A stretch of 64,000 nucleotides of DNA, from the NCBI RefSeq assembly GCF_001298105.1, contig NZ_LGJH01000165.1, positions 124,001 through 188,000 on the forward strand, in the 5' to 3' direction. The notes beneath the pieces are model-generated. The model saw nothing but the letters and a program-made list of their open reading frames with translations. It was not told the origin of the DNA and did no database searches. Positions 49,569 to 58,683 of this stretch are shown here, piece after piece. Position 1 is the stretch's first letter. Each line of letters starts with the position of its first letter. Origin of the DNA: Novosphingobium sp. ST904 (lineage in GTDB: Bacteria > Pseudomonadota > Alphaproteobacteria > Sphingomonadales > Sphingomonadaceae). A program made the translations under genes and the position numbers.

Positions 49569-50484
49569 CGGGCGATCCTTTCGTTGTAGTCGAGCATCGG
49601 CCCGGCATCGGGCGTGAAGCCGTAGAGCGGTTCGCCGGGCAAGGCGGCGGCCAGAATCTGGCGCACTTCCAGCAGGCGTTCGATGTCGATGCCGGTATCG
49701 AGCCCCATGGCATTGAGCATGAGCACGAGATCCTCGGTCACGAGATTGCCCGAGGCCCCCGGCGCGGCGGGCAGCCGCCGAGCCCGCCGAGCGAGGCGTC
49801 AAGCGTGGTGATGCCCTCCTCCAGCCCGGCCAGCGCATTGGCGAGGCCGAGCCCGCGCGTGTTGTGAAGGTGGAGCGTGGTCAGCATGTCGGCGCCGACC
49901 GCCGCCCTGACCTTGCGAACCAGCCGCCGGACCTGCGCGGGGTCGGCATAGCCGGTGGTGTCGGACAGGCTGAACTCCTGCGCGCCTGCCTCGGCCGCGG
50001 CAAGGGCGAGGCGCACGACCGTATCTTCCGCCACGGCGCCTTCGATGGTGCAGCCGAACGCGGTGGCGAGGCCGACGGCGAAGTGAACGCCTGCCGCCCT
50101 TGCGATTTCGGACGCGGCCGCGATTTCCGCCAGCATCGCCGGATGGTCCTTGCGCACGTTGCGGATGGAGTGGGTCTCGCTCATCGAAAGGGGGATCGAC
50201 ATGGCGTGGACACCCGCCTCCACCGCCCGCTGCGCCCCCTTGGCATTGGGCACGAGGGCGACGACGTTGAGCCCCTCGATCCCCCGCGCGAAGCGGACCA
50301 GTTCGGCGGTGTCGGCCATCTGGGGCAGCAGGCTGGGCGGCACGAAGCTGCCCACCTCGATCTCGCGCACCCCGGCGGCGGCCTCTGCGGCGATCCACGC
50401 CTTCTTGGCCTCCAGCGGCATGATCGCCTTGATCGACTGCAACCCGTCGCGCGGGCCGACTTCGGAAACGAGTATCTGCGTCAT
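49565..50484 (-). CDS. HMG-CoA-lyase-like (DRE-TIM) lyase, probable citramalyl-CoA lyase, frameshifted
   Basis: A DRE-TIM metallolyase-type enzyme, about 306 residues repaired. EVGPRDGLQSI near residue 8 gives the catalytic arginine and aspartate, TTLHLHNTRGLGLANALAG near residue 203 holds the metal histidines (an N where HMG-CoA lyase has HDT), and LGGLGGCP the catalytic cysteine. One base is missing at about 49769 in a GC-rich stretch; the other frame gives GASGNLVTEDLVLMLNAMGL and the stop at 49565-49567. The placement between LeuD and a CaiB transferase suits an (R)-citramalyl-CoA lyase, giving pyruvate and acetyl-CoA. True HMG-CoA lyase remains possible. Confidence 0.75.
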
Positions 50485-51098
50485 GGTGTTCTTTCGAGAG
50501 TGGCCCCGAGGTAGACCCAGGGCCGCGCCTTGCGGTCGGCCGAGGTCCAGTCCTCGATTTCCGGCAACGACTTGAGCGTGAGGTCGATGGCATCGAGCCC
50601 TTCGAGCAGCATCTCGCGCGGTTCGGGCTCGATGGCGAAGCGGTGGATGGCGGCGCCGCAGCGCACTTCCTGCGTGGGCAGGTCCACGGTCACCTCCTGC
50701 CAGGCCATGGCGGCGATGGCCGCTTCGGGCAGGACCACGGGAAGGAGCCCGTTGCGGATGCAGTTGGCCCGGAAGATCGGTGCGAAGCCTTGCGCGATCA
50801 CGCAGCGCATGCCGTACTCTGCCAGCGCCCAGACGGCATGTTCGCGGCTTGATCCGCAGCCGAAGTTCGCCCCGCCCAGCAGCACTTGCGCGCCCGCCGC
50901 TTCGGGGCGGTTGAGCGGGAACGCCGGGTCCGGCACGCGCGCGGCGGCGTCGATATAGCGCCACGGCGCGAACAGCCCGTCGGCAAGGCCGGTGCGCCCG
51001 GTGCTTTTCATCTCGCGGCTGGGGATGATCGCGTCGGTATCGACATTGTCGCGCAGCAGCGCGGCCGCGCGCGAGGTGAGGGTGGTGAACGGGGTCAT
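50481..51098 (-). CDS. leuD: LeuD-like small subunit of an aconitase-family hydratase
   Basis: A 205-residue small-subunit protein with the swivelling-domain motifs NVDTDAIIPSREMK near residue 18 and LLGGANFGCGSSREHAVWAL near residue 73. By homology it is the small subunit of isopropylmalate isomerase, but its neighbours are catabolic (HMG-CoA-lyase-like, CaiB), no leuA/leuB lie beside it, and it overlaps both neighbours by ATGA, so a citraconate or similar hydratase is more likely. Symbol given by homology only. Confidence 0.82.
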   Translation of the reverse strand: MTPFTTLTSRAAALLRDNVDTDAIIPSREMKSTGRTGLADGLFAPWRYIDAAARVPDPAFPLNRPEAAGAQVLLGGANFGCGSSREHAVWALAEYGMRCVIAQGFAPIFRANCIRNGLLPVVLPEAAIAAMAWQEVTVDLPTQEVRCGAAIHRFAIEPEPREMLLEGLDAIDLTLKSLPEIEDWTSADRKARPWVYLGATLERTP

Positions 51099-52477
51099 CG
51101 CGCCGGCTTCCGGATCATGAGTTCGCGGGGATCGGCGATCGCGCCGGCAATCGCGCTGGCAACCACGGTTTCCGGGCTGGCGATATGGGTGCGGATGCCC
51201 GGACCCTGCCGCCCCTCGAAGTTGCGGTTGGTGCTGCTGATCGTCCGGCTGCCTTCGGGGAAGCGTTCGCCCCCTGCGAAGAAGCACAGCGAGCAGCCGC
51301 TTTCGCGCCATTCGAACCCGGCCTCGGCGAAGATCGCGTCGAGCCCCTCGGCCTCGGCGGCGCGCTTCACGGCGGAGCTTCCGGGCACCACCATGGCCTT
51401 GCGGATCGAGGGCGCGACATGGCGCCCCTTCACCAAAGCGGCGGCGCGGCGCAGGTCGGAGAGACGGGCATTGGTGCACGATCCCAGGAACGCCACGTCG
51501 ATCGGCGTGCCCAGCAGCGGGCTGCCGGCATCGAGGCCGATATAGTCGTGCGCCCGCGCCGGTCCCTGCGGCACCGTGCCGTCCACCGGCACTGCATGTT
51601 CCGGGCTGGTGCCCCAGCTCACCATCGGGGCGAGCGCGGCGGCGTCTATCACGATCTCGCGGTCGAACCGGGCGTCCTCGTCGGTTTTCAGGCCGTGCCA
51701 GTATGGCTCGCCGAAGTCCTCCGGCGCATAGCGGCGGCCCGCCAGATATTCGAAAGTCTTTGCATCCGGCGCGACGATGCCGGTCATGGCCGCGAACTCG
51801 GTGGCCATGTTGCACAAGGTCATGCGCGCCTCGATGTCGAGCGCGCGCACAGCCTCGCCCGCGAACTCCACCACATGTCCCGCGCCGCCGCCCGCGCCGT
51901 GCGCGGCGATGAGCGCCAGCACCATGTCCTTGGCGGTGACGCCGGGCGCAAGCGTGCCGGTATAGGTGACGCGCATCGTCCCCGACCGGTCCAGCCGCAG
52001 CACGCCGGTTGCCATGGCATGTTCCGCCTCGCTGGAGCCGATCCCCCATGCCAGCGCGCCCAGCGCGCCCTGCGTGCAGGTGTGGCTGTCGGGCGCGACA
52101 AGGGTGACGCCGGGCAGGACGATACCAAGCTCGGGTGAGATGACGTGGGTGATGCCCTGGTCGCGGTCGTTCACGTCGAACAGGGTGATCCCGGCGGCCC
52201 GCGCGGCGGCGCGGGTCTCGGTGATGAAGGCGGAGCCGCCCTCCATCAGCGTGCCGTCGCCGCGGCCGGGGCGGGTATCGACGATATGGTCCATCACCGC
52301 GAAAACGCGCGCCGGATCGCGCACGGGGCGCCCCGCTGCCGCCATCGCCTTGAGCGCGGCGGCGCCGGTCCGTTCGTGCAGGAACACGCGGTCTATGGCG
52401 ATGAGCGCGGCCCCGGTCGCGCTGTCCGCGACATGGTGGGCCTGCCAGATCTTTTCGAAGAGAGTCTTGCCTGTCAT
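51095..52477 (-). CDS. leuC: LeuC-like large subunit of an aconitase-family hydratase
   Basis: A 460-residue [4Fe-4S] hydratase subunit. The cluster cysteines are visible: LGSCTNARLSDLRRAA near residue 343 and ESGCSLCFFAGGERFPEG near 403; the family usually has CSMC here. VAPDSHTCTQGALGALAWG near 130 and SSTNRNFEGRQG near 425 are typical. ATG 52477 starts MTGKTLFEKIWQAH. The longer upstream open frame would overlap the quinone reductase gene and is not used. Probable reaction: citraconate or dimethylmaleate hydration; leucine biosynthesis cannot be excluded. Confidence 0.82.
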   Translation of the reverse strand: MTGKTLFEKIWQAHHVADSATGAALIAIDRVFLHERTGAAALKAMAAAGRPVRDPARVFAVMDHIVDTRPGRGDGTLMEGGSAFITETRAAARAAGITLFDVNDRDQGITHVISPELGIVLPGVTLVAPDSHTCTQGALGALAWGIGSSEAEHAMATGVLRLDRSGTMRVTYTGTLAPGVTAKDMVLALIAAHGAGGGAGHVVEFAGEAVRALDIEARMTLCNMATEFAAMTGIVAPDAKTFEYLAGRRYAPEDFGEPYWHGLKTDEDARFDREIVIDAAALAPMVSWGTSPEHAVPVDGTVPQGPARAHDYIGLDAGSPLLGTPIDVAFLGSCTNARLSDLRRAAALVKGRHVAPSIRKAMVVPGSSAVKRAAEAEGLDAIFAEAGFEWRESGCSLCFFAGGERFPEGSRTISSTNRNFEGRQGPGIRTHIASPETVVASAIAGAIADPRELMIRKPAR

Positions 52478-52505
52478 GTGTCGTCGCACCCGCTTTCGCG
52501 CGGTT

Positions 52506-53524
52506 TCAGTCGTCCTGTCCGGCAAGGTCGACCACGACCTTGCCCATCGATCGGCCCGAGAGCAGCCGCTCCACCGCGCCGAACACGCCCTCGATGCCGA
52601 TGTTCGGCTGATCGTCGAACCGCACCTTGATCCGGCCTTGTGCGTAAAGGTCGAAAAGCCGCTCGCGCGCATCGGCCCAGTGGGGCGTGAGCAGCCCGTT
52701 CATGAAGCCGCGTACCGAAGCGCCCTTGTAGTAGATGGCATGGGCGATGCGCGGGCCGGTGACGATCTCGGGCTTGCCCTCTAGGTCCGAGGCGGCGCCG
52801 CCCACCACGAGGCGGCCATGATTGGCGAGATTGGCGAGGAAGGCATCGAAGATCGCGCCGCTCACCGTGTCCACCGCCACGTCGAGGCCGCCGGGATATT
52901 CGGCCGCCAGCACGGCGCCTACATCCTCGGACTTGTAGTCGATCACCCGTTCCGCCCCGAGCGAGGCGACGAAATCGCATTTCGCCCGGCCGCCCGCCAC
53001 GCCGATCACCCGCGCGCCCATGAGAACGGCAAGCTGAACCAGCAGGTGGCCGAGGCGCCCGCCGCTGCCGAAATGGCCACGGTTTCGCCGCGTTTCAGCT
53101 CGCCGATCCGCTCCAGCGCGACAAGGGCGGAAACCCCGGTGGAGGCCAGCGCCAGATATTCGCGCTTGGCGGCGGGCGCTTTCACGAACTGGCTGGCGGG
53201 GCCGGTATTGGCCTCGCGGTAGCCGCCGGTGAAGCGCACCGTCACGGCCGCATCGCCCACCGCGAAGTCGCTCACACCTTCGCCCACCGCTTCCACCGTG
53301 CCGATGGCCTCCACGCCGGTGAAAGTGGGCAGGGCGATCTTCACATAGTCCACCGCGTTGCGGGCGATCTGGGTGTCGAAGATGCCGTTGACGCCGCAAT
53401 GCAGGTTGCGCACGCGGATCTCGCCGGGACCGGGCGCGGCCAGCGGCAGTTCGACGATCTCGCTTCCTTCGCGGAACGAGGGCGCGACGCGTTCGAGACG
53501 GATGGCGCGGTAGATCTCGCTCAT
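52506..53524 (-). CDS. Quinone-oxidoreductase-type zinc-independent dehydrogenase (MDR), frameshifted
   Basis: A medium-chain NADPH:quinone reductase-like protein of 339 residues when repaired. The N-terminal half (MSEIYRAIRLERVAPSF...) leads into GETVAISAAAG. At about 53055 one base is missing; the other frame gives LGHLLVQLAVLMGARVIGVA and onward to VVDLAGQDD, stopping at 52506. The Rossmann turn AAAGxLGHLL is typical for the quinone reductase group, and no zinc ligands are present. Likely reduces a conjugated ketone or quinone. ATGA overlap with the FAD-linked oxidase; 28 bases before leuC. Confidence 0.84.
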
Positions 53525-55155
53525 TGCGCGATCTTTCCCTGCGGGAAGCCGAGCCCGCCCGGATTGAACAGGCCCTTGGGGTCCATCACGTTCTTCACCG
53601 CATCCAGCACATCGAGGAACGCGGGATCGCGCGTCTCGCGGTAGGGATAGCGCGGCCGATCTGGAAATGGGCGGCGCCGTATTCTTGCAGATCGCCTTCA
53701 CCTGCTCGCGCGCTTCGGCGACCAGCGCGGTCGCCTCCGGCGCGGGGCCAAGCTGCTTCAGGCGCTTGAGATGCTCGGGCTCGACCATGGATTCATGGAC
53801 CGGGCGATAGCCTTCGGGCCAGAAGAACACCGGCTCGATGACGATGGCATTGGTGGAGAGCGAGGAGAACAGGAAACCGTTGTGAATGCCCAGCGCATCG
53901 AAGCGGGCCTTCATCGCATCGAAGTAGGCGCGGATTTCGCCGAACATGGCAGGCGCGGTGGAAAGCGAGGCCTGTCCGTGAACCGGCACCCAGCTTTCGC
54001 CTTCGGGGCCGAGGATCGAGTTCGGCGCCGGGAACGGCATGGCACGGATCACCTTGGCGATCGAGTTCTCGATCTCGGTGCCGCCGAAGCGCCTGGCGAT
54101 ATCGCGGGCACTGGCGATATCGGCCGCCACCGATTCCTTGCAGCGGCCCTCGGCGGTGATGTGAAGCGGGTAGTCGTCCTCCGGGATGAAGTCGCGCCCG
54201 CCCATGGCGATCTTCGCGGCGGCCAGCAGGCCCTTGCCCAGCGACTTCTCCTTGGCCACGACTTTGCCCAGCGTCTTCACGTCGCTGGCGAGCGACATGC
54301 GGCGCATGCGGACCTTGGTGAGGCCGGGGTCGAAGCCGCAGGTCTCCGAAGCGATGCCGGCGCGGGTCATTTCCGCCAGCGCCTCGATCATGATCTGGCC
54401 GGTGGGGAACGAGAACGAGACCGAATCCTCGAACCGGGGCGTGCGGATCAGGCGGAAAGTCACTTCGGCCTTGAGCCCCAGCGTCCCGGAATCGCCGCAG
54501 AACAGCCCGGCGAGATCGGGGCCGAAGTGGCGGTAGTGCGGCGTGTCGCCGTCAGGGCCGCGCGCGCCGGTGCGCAGCGTCCGTCCGTCCGCCAGCACCA
54601 TGGTCACCGCGATCACGCTCTCGCTGGAGGTGCCGTGGTGCCCGGCGCCGAACATCGCGTTGAGCTGCGAAAGACCGCCGCCGATGGTGGAATAGATGCC
54701 CGACATCGGCCCCCAGAAAGGGGTGCGCAGGCCATGCGGCGCGAGCGCCTCGTTGAGCGCGCGCCAGGTGCAGCCGCACTGCACGGTCACCGTCATGTCC
54801 TCGGGGCTGATCTTCAGCACCTTGTCCATGCGGGTGGTGTCGATGGTGACGGTGTCGTCCGTGACCGGAAGATAGCTTTCGGTATAGCTCATGCCCGCGC
54901 CGCGCGCGCCAGCGCCACACCTGCCTCGTTCGCGGCCTTGACCACGGCGGCGAGCTCAGCGGTGGTGGCAGGCGCCACGGCCAGCATGGCGACGTGATCG
55001 GCGCGGGTCCACACGTCCTCGCTGAACAGGCGAAGGCGCGCCTCGTCGTCGCTGACGTTTTCCGGCCCGACGATGGCCACCAGCGCGGCGCGCAGGTCGG
55101 CGGGGCAGGGGGCGATCCCGGACAGGGTTTCGTTCGTGGCAGGGTTGGCGGACAT
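53521..55155 (-). CDS. FAD-linked oxidase (vanillyl-alcohol-oxidase/4-cresol-dehydrogenase superfamily), three frameshifts
   Basis: A PCMH-type FAD-binding oxidoreductase of about 545 residues when repaired. It starts at ATG 55155 (MSANPATNETLSGIAPCP). At about 54903, in a CG-repeat, the frame breaks before GAGMSYTESYLP (FAD-binding loop); at about 53685 and 53650 two missing bases break the C-terminal end, whose restored reading is GAAHFQIGRA, YPYRETRDPAFLDVLDAVKN, and NPGGLGFP. The middle (GGGLSQLNAMFGAGHHGTSS, FGPDLAGLFCGDSGTLGLK) is intact. It probably oxidises a phenolic or hydroxyacid. Promoter-like IclR motifs lie in the 97-base gap just upstream. Confidence 0.82.
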
Positions 55156-55230
55156 GGCTTGGTTCCCCGGACGCTGGAAGCCTTGAATTGGCTTTTTCTT
55201 AGATCAATTGAATGCAGGTTTCGCGATTGC

Positions 55231-55266
55231 CCGCCTGTCGGATGAACATGGTCACCTGTCGGACAG
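55231..55266. promoter_or_regulatory. IclR-type operator candidates ahead of the FAD-linked oxidase gene
   Basis: CCGCCTGTCGG (55231-55241) is an exact copy of the arm upstream of iclR. A second CCTGTCGG starts at 55255, 22 bases further (two helix turns), inside CTGTCGGACAG (55256-55266), a perfect 11-base palindrome. The second copy overlaps the stop codon of the upstream reductase gene. Distance to the oxidase start (55155) is about 80 bases. Confidence 0.62.
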
Positions 55267-56663
55267 TTCGGCCTCTGCGAAAGCGCTCCCCACGCGCGCG
55301 GCGCCCAGCCCGGCGAGCCGCCCGAAGGTCACTGCCGTGGCAAGGCCCATCGCGGGCAGGTAGCCCCAGTAGGACGGTCCCGAGACCGACCTTGCGGCGC
55401 CGCGCCGGCGAAGAGATTGGGCAGCCGCGTGCCATCGGCGCGCAGGACGCGGGCCTCGCCGTCGATCTGGAGGCCGCCCTGCGTGTGGAAGATCGCGCCC
55501 ACCACCCTGAGCGCCCGGTACGGGGCGGCAGGCGGCAGGTCGGTTCCCCAGACGCGGCCCAAGGGGTCGGCTCTACCCTCGCTCTGTGCCGTTTGTGTCG
55601 CTTTCAGTGTCGCTTCGAGCGCGGCGGCGGGAACGCCCATCGCCTCGGCCAGATCGGCGATGGAATCGGCCTTTTTCAAGGCGTTGAGGGCCTTGAGCTG
55701 CTGCATCTCGGGAATATAGTCGGCAGCGGCCTCGATCCTGGCGTCGAACACCACCCAAACGTGATCGCCCTCCTGCCGAAGCACCGGATGGACCATGCCG
55801 GCGATGTCGGCGGTCTCGTCGGTAAACCGCTCCCCCGCCATGTTGACGAGCACGCCGCCCTCCACCGGAACGCCCGGCGGCACCGGGATTCCCTGCGGTT
55901 CGGTCAGCATGGCGTAGCCCTGGTAGGCCCCCATGTCGCCCAGGGCGGCGCCCAGCTGCTCGCCCACCCGCACTGCCGTTCCCCGGCTGCCTTCGTGGCC
56001 GTTGTTCCGGGCATGGGCCATCTCGGGCATGTACCGGGCGACCATGGCGTGATCGGCGGCAAAACCGCCGCAGGCCAGCACCAGCGCGCCACAGCCCACA
56101 CGCTCTACCGAGCCATCGCGCCGGGTCAGGGAAACGCCCAGAATTCGGCCGTTTTCATCGGATTCTACCCCGGAAAGCCGGGTGCCCGCCATCACGTCCA
56201 CCCCGGCGTCGTCAAGCCGCCGGTGCAGCAGTTCCACCATGTCCTGCCCCGAATGGCCGCGCCATCCGTGAACCCGGTAAGTGCTGTTGCCATAGGCTGG
56301 GCGGAAGCCGGTATCGAGCTGCCACGGCATGTCGAGAGCGCCGACCATCCAGTCCACCGTCGGCCCTGCGTGATCGGCGATGGCGCGGGCCAGCACCGGG
56401 TCGGTCTGCCCGCGGGTCTTGGCGATGATATCGGCATAATAGCGCTCGGCATCGTCCTCGATCCCGTGCTCCGCCTGCGACCGGGTGCCCGCCGCGCAGA
56501 TCAGGCCCTGCGACATTCCGGTGGAGCCCATGGGCCGCTCGTCCTGCTCGACCAGCAGCACTTCGGCACCGGATTCCCGCGCGGAAAGAGCGGCAATGCA
56601 GCCGCATGCCCCGCCGCCAACCACCAGGACCGGGACGCTGAATTCGAAGGCCTCGCCGCTCAT
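55252..56663 (-). CDS. FAD-binding fumarate-reductase-like flavoprotein, frameshifted
   Basis: A succinate-dehydrogenase/fumarate-reductase flavoprotein family member (3-ketosteroid dehydrogenase and urocanate reductase belong here), about 470 residues repaired. The start at 56663 reads MSGEAFEFSVPVLVVGGGACG, then GCIAALSARESGAEVLLVEQ. Conserved parts: CGGFAADHAMVARYMPEM near 215 and GGLQIDGEARVLRADGTRLP near 375. One base is missing at about 55400; the other frame gives SVSGPSYWGYLPAMGLATAV and the ending AEAELSDR, stop at 55252-55254. It saturates or desaturates a C=C bond. Substrate unknown. Overlaps the 119-aa gene by ATGA. Confidence 0.83.
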
Positions 56664-57019
56664 GCCTCGCTCGCGAGTTCGTCGCCCACATCGCCCGAGG
56701 CGACATCTTCGGCGAGCATGGCGGCCTCGTTCTCCTGCTGCACGACGCGCAGGATGCGGGCGATATATTCCTGGTTCCACATCTGCCGTTCGGCCGAGGC
56801 AGCGCGGTCCGGCGTGAATGCGTCGATCTCGCCTTCCGACAACACGCCCTTTTCGAGCAGCAGGCGTTCCAGCGTGTCCGCGCGCTGGCGGGCAACCGCC
56901 AGTTCCTGCGCCACCGCCATGGTGATGGCGAGGACCCGCTCCACTTGCGGTTCGAGGAAATAGGGGCGTTTTCCGGCCGGTTTGGCGCCGGCGTGGTTGA
57001 GGGCGTCGGTAAAGCTCAT
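56660..57019 (-). CDS. Hypothetical protein, 119 aa, helical
   Basis: Starts at ATG 57019 (MSFTDALNHAGAKPAGKRP) and ends at 56660, overlapping both neighbours by ATGA, so it is a real member of the operon. The sequence is charged and helical (VERVLAITMAVAQELAVARQ, then LLLEKGVLSEGEIDAFTPDR, QMWNQEYIARILRVVQQENE). I do not recognise a family. Its coupling to a methyltransferase and a flavoprotein suggests it may be a small subunit or chaperone for one of them; that is inference. Confidence 0.65.
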   Translation of the reverse strand: MSFTDALNHAGAKPAGKRPYFLEPQVERVLAITMAVAQELAVARQRADTLERLLLEKGVLSEGEIDAFTPDRAASAERQMWNQEYIARILRVVQQENEAAMLAEDVASGDVGDELASEA

Positions 57020-58258
57020 GCCACGGCTCCGATCACGTGCCAGGCCGCCTTGCGGCCGTAATCCTCGGTTTCGTCCTCGGCCGCATCGGGGAACAGTTCG
57101 CGGTCGACGACGCCGAACACGCCGCCGTGGATCAGACTGTCGGCGGCGAACCCCGCGGCGACCATTTCGGCATCGAGGTCCATCTCGTGCATCCGGCTCC
57201 AGAACGGCTCGTTGTTGTAGAAGGCATCCCAGTCGCGCATGGCCTGCTCGCAAAGTGGCATTTCAGGCGCGTACTGCGGCTGCTCCACGTGAAGGACGAC
57301 GCCGCCGGGCCGCAGCAGGCGGCGGGTCTCGGCGAAGATATTGCGCAGCGCCCTCGTCGAAAGCTCGTGCAGGAACATCGTCGTCTGGATCCAGTCGAAG
57401 CTCTGGTCTTCGAACAGCGAAAGATCCTCGCCGCTGGCCTGCACGAAGCGCACGTTGTCGACGCCGAGCGACTTGGCGCGCGCAAGACCGTAGCGCAGGA
57501 CCGGCGCGCCGAGATCGGCGATCGTCAGTTCGGCGTCGGGGAAGGCCTGGGCCAGCGGCAGGCTGGAATGGCCCACCGTGCCGCCGATTTCGAGGATCTT
57601 GCGGGGCTTGAAATCCGGAAGGTTGCGGCGGACCCAGTTGACCACGGCATGCCCGCCGCGTCCGAATACTTGCCCAGCAAGCCGCTGGTGGTGACGAAAC
57701 CGGCGTGGTCGTAATTGGCGCCGTTGGTCACGTCGCCGGGGAAGTATTCCGTGTGGTAACTGCCCGGCATGCAGTGATGATCCACGGCCGAGACGTAGCG
57801 CGGGATTGGCAGCGTGGGATCGAGGGCCAGTCGCTCGTCGCCATCGGTAAGATCGGCGGCAATCCGGGCAAGCCGTTCGTTCTGGCGCAGCGCCGTCCAG
57901 CGCCCGGCCTGCTGCCGCTGCTCCATCGTCATGCGGCGCAGCGCCGACCAGGTCTGGAACGCCGGGTCATCGAGCATGGCCTTGCGCGCTTCGTGGCGAT
58001 TGGCGAGCGGACGGCCGTTCTGCGCGGCGAAGCCCGGCGCAACGCGGTTCTCAAACGATGCCTTGACCCCCGGCACCACGCGCGCGGCGAGATGGCGGTT
58101 CATCTGCGCGAGGAAGTTGATCCGCTCGATCTCGTCATGGCTGGTCTCGGGGAAAACCGCGTGGCGGCCAATCACCCGATAGTCCGGCGGGCCATCGTAG
58201 GCCGCGTTAGGGTCGTTGCGGCCGGGGCTGGGGAATGGGGTTTCTGAGACGTCTTCAC
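57016..58258 (-). CDS. SAM-dependent methyltransferase with extra N-terminal domain, frameshifted
   Basis: The C-terminal half is a class I methyltransferase: KILEIGGTVGHSSLPLAQAF (motif I), AELTIADLGAPVLRYG, and LRPGGVVLHVEQPQ. The N-terminal ~200 residues (IERINFLAQMNRHLAARVVP; YVSAVDHHCMPGSYHTEYFP) are not a domain I can name. At about 57653 one base is missing; the two frames join as GLLGKYSDAAGHAVVNW. The start is uncertain: no ATG or GTG in the main frame precedes NDPNAAYDG, whereas GTG 58258 with a GAGG ribosome site lies in another frame, suggesting one more indel near 58240. First gene of the long minus-strand operon. Confidence 0.72.
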
Positions 58259-58359
58259 GGCCTACCTCATTTGTTATAGAGATATGATATAATGGCCGGG
58301 CGCCGGAAGCAAGCACGCTAAGCGGCGATGACCGGCAGGCGACAAGAAAGGGACGAAGA
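58259..58359. promoter_or_regulatory. Divergent promoter between the two catabolic operons
   Basis: A 101-base gap between the methyltransferase and the HapK-like gene. It contains the AT-rich stretch TTATAGAGATATGATATAA (58274-58292), arms TTATA/TATAA around a short spacer. The 9-mer ATGATATAA recurs at 60961-60969 ahead of the VOC gene, hinting at a shared regulator. Confidence 0.5.
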
Positions 58360-58683
58360 ATGCTGATTTTCGCGCTGTTCAACTTGAAGCCGGGGGTCTC
58401 GGTCGAAGTCTATGAGAACTGGGCCCGCGAATCGGACCTCCCCACGGTGAATGCATTGTCCTCGATCGAGAGCTTTCGCGTTTTCCGCACGACCGGCGTG
58501 CTCGGCAGCGATGCGCCGCCGCCGTTCGGCTATGTCGAAGTGCTGGACGTGAAGGACATGGAGCAGTTCGGCGCCGAAGTGGCTTCGGCGGCGATGCAGG
58601 AAGTGGCCGCTGCATTCCAGGGCATGGTCGAAGTGACATTCCTCACCACCGAGGAAGTGACCATCGGAGAATTGGCCGCATGA
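58360..58683 (+). CDS. Small alpha/beta-barrel protein (HapK/RedY-like)
   Basis: A 107-residue dimeric ferredoxin-like barrel protein starting at ATG 58360 (MLIFALFNLKPGVSVEVYEN). Proteins of this type (HapK/RedY, some EthD-like) bind or modify small aromatic intermediates. Strand-helix pattern: RVFRTTGVLGSDAPPPFGYV, then VLDVKDMEQFGAEVAS. Its stop overlaps the SDR start (ATGA at 58680), so the two may act on the same intermediate. No catalytic residues are evident. Confidence 0.65.
   Translation: MLIFALFNLKPGVSVEVYENWARESDLPTVNALSSIESFRVFRTTGVLGSDAPPPFGYVEVLDVKDMEQFGAEVASAAMQEVAAAFQGMVEVTFLTTEEVTIGELAA

Noticed and set aside
50481-52477. LeuCD as leucine biosynthesis genes
   Set aside because: Kept as an alternative only; no leuA or leuB is adjacent and all neighbours are catabolic with ATGA coupling.
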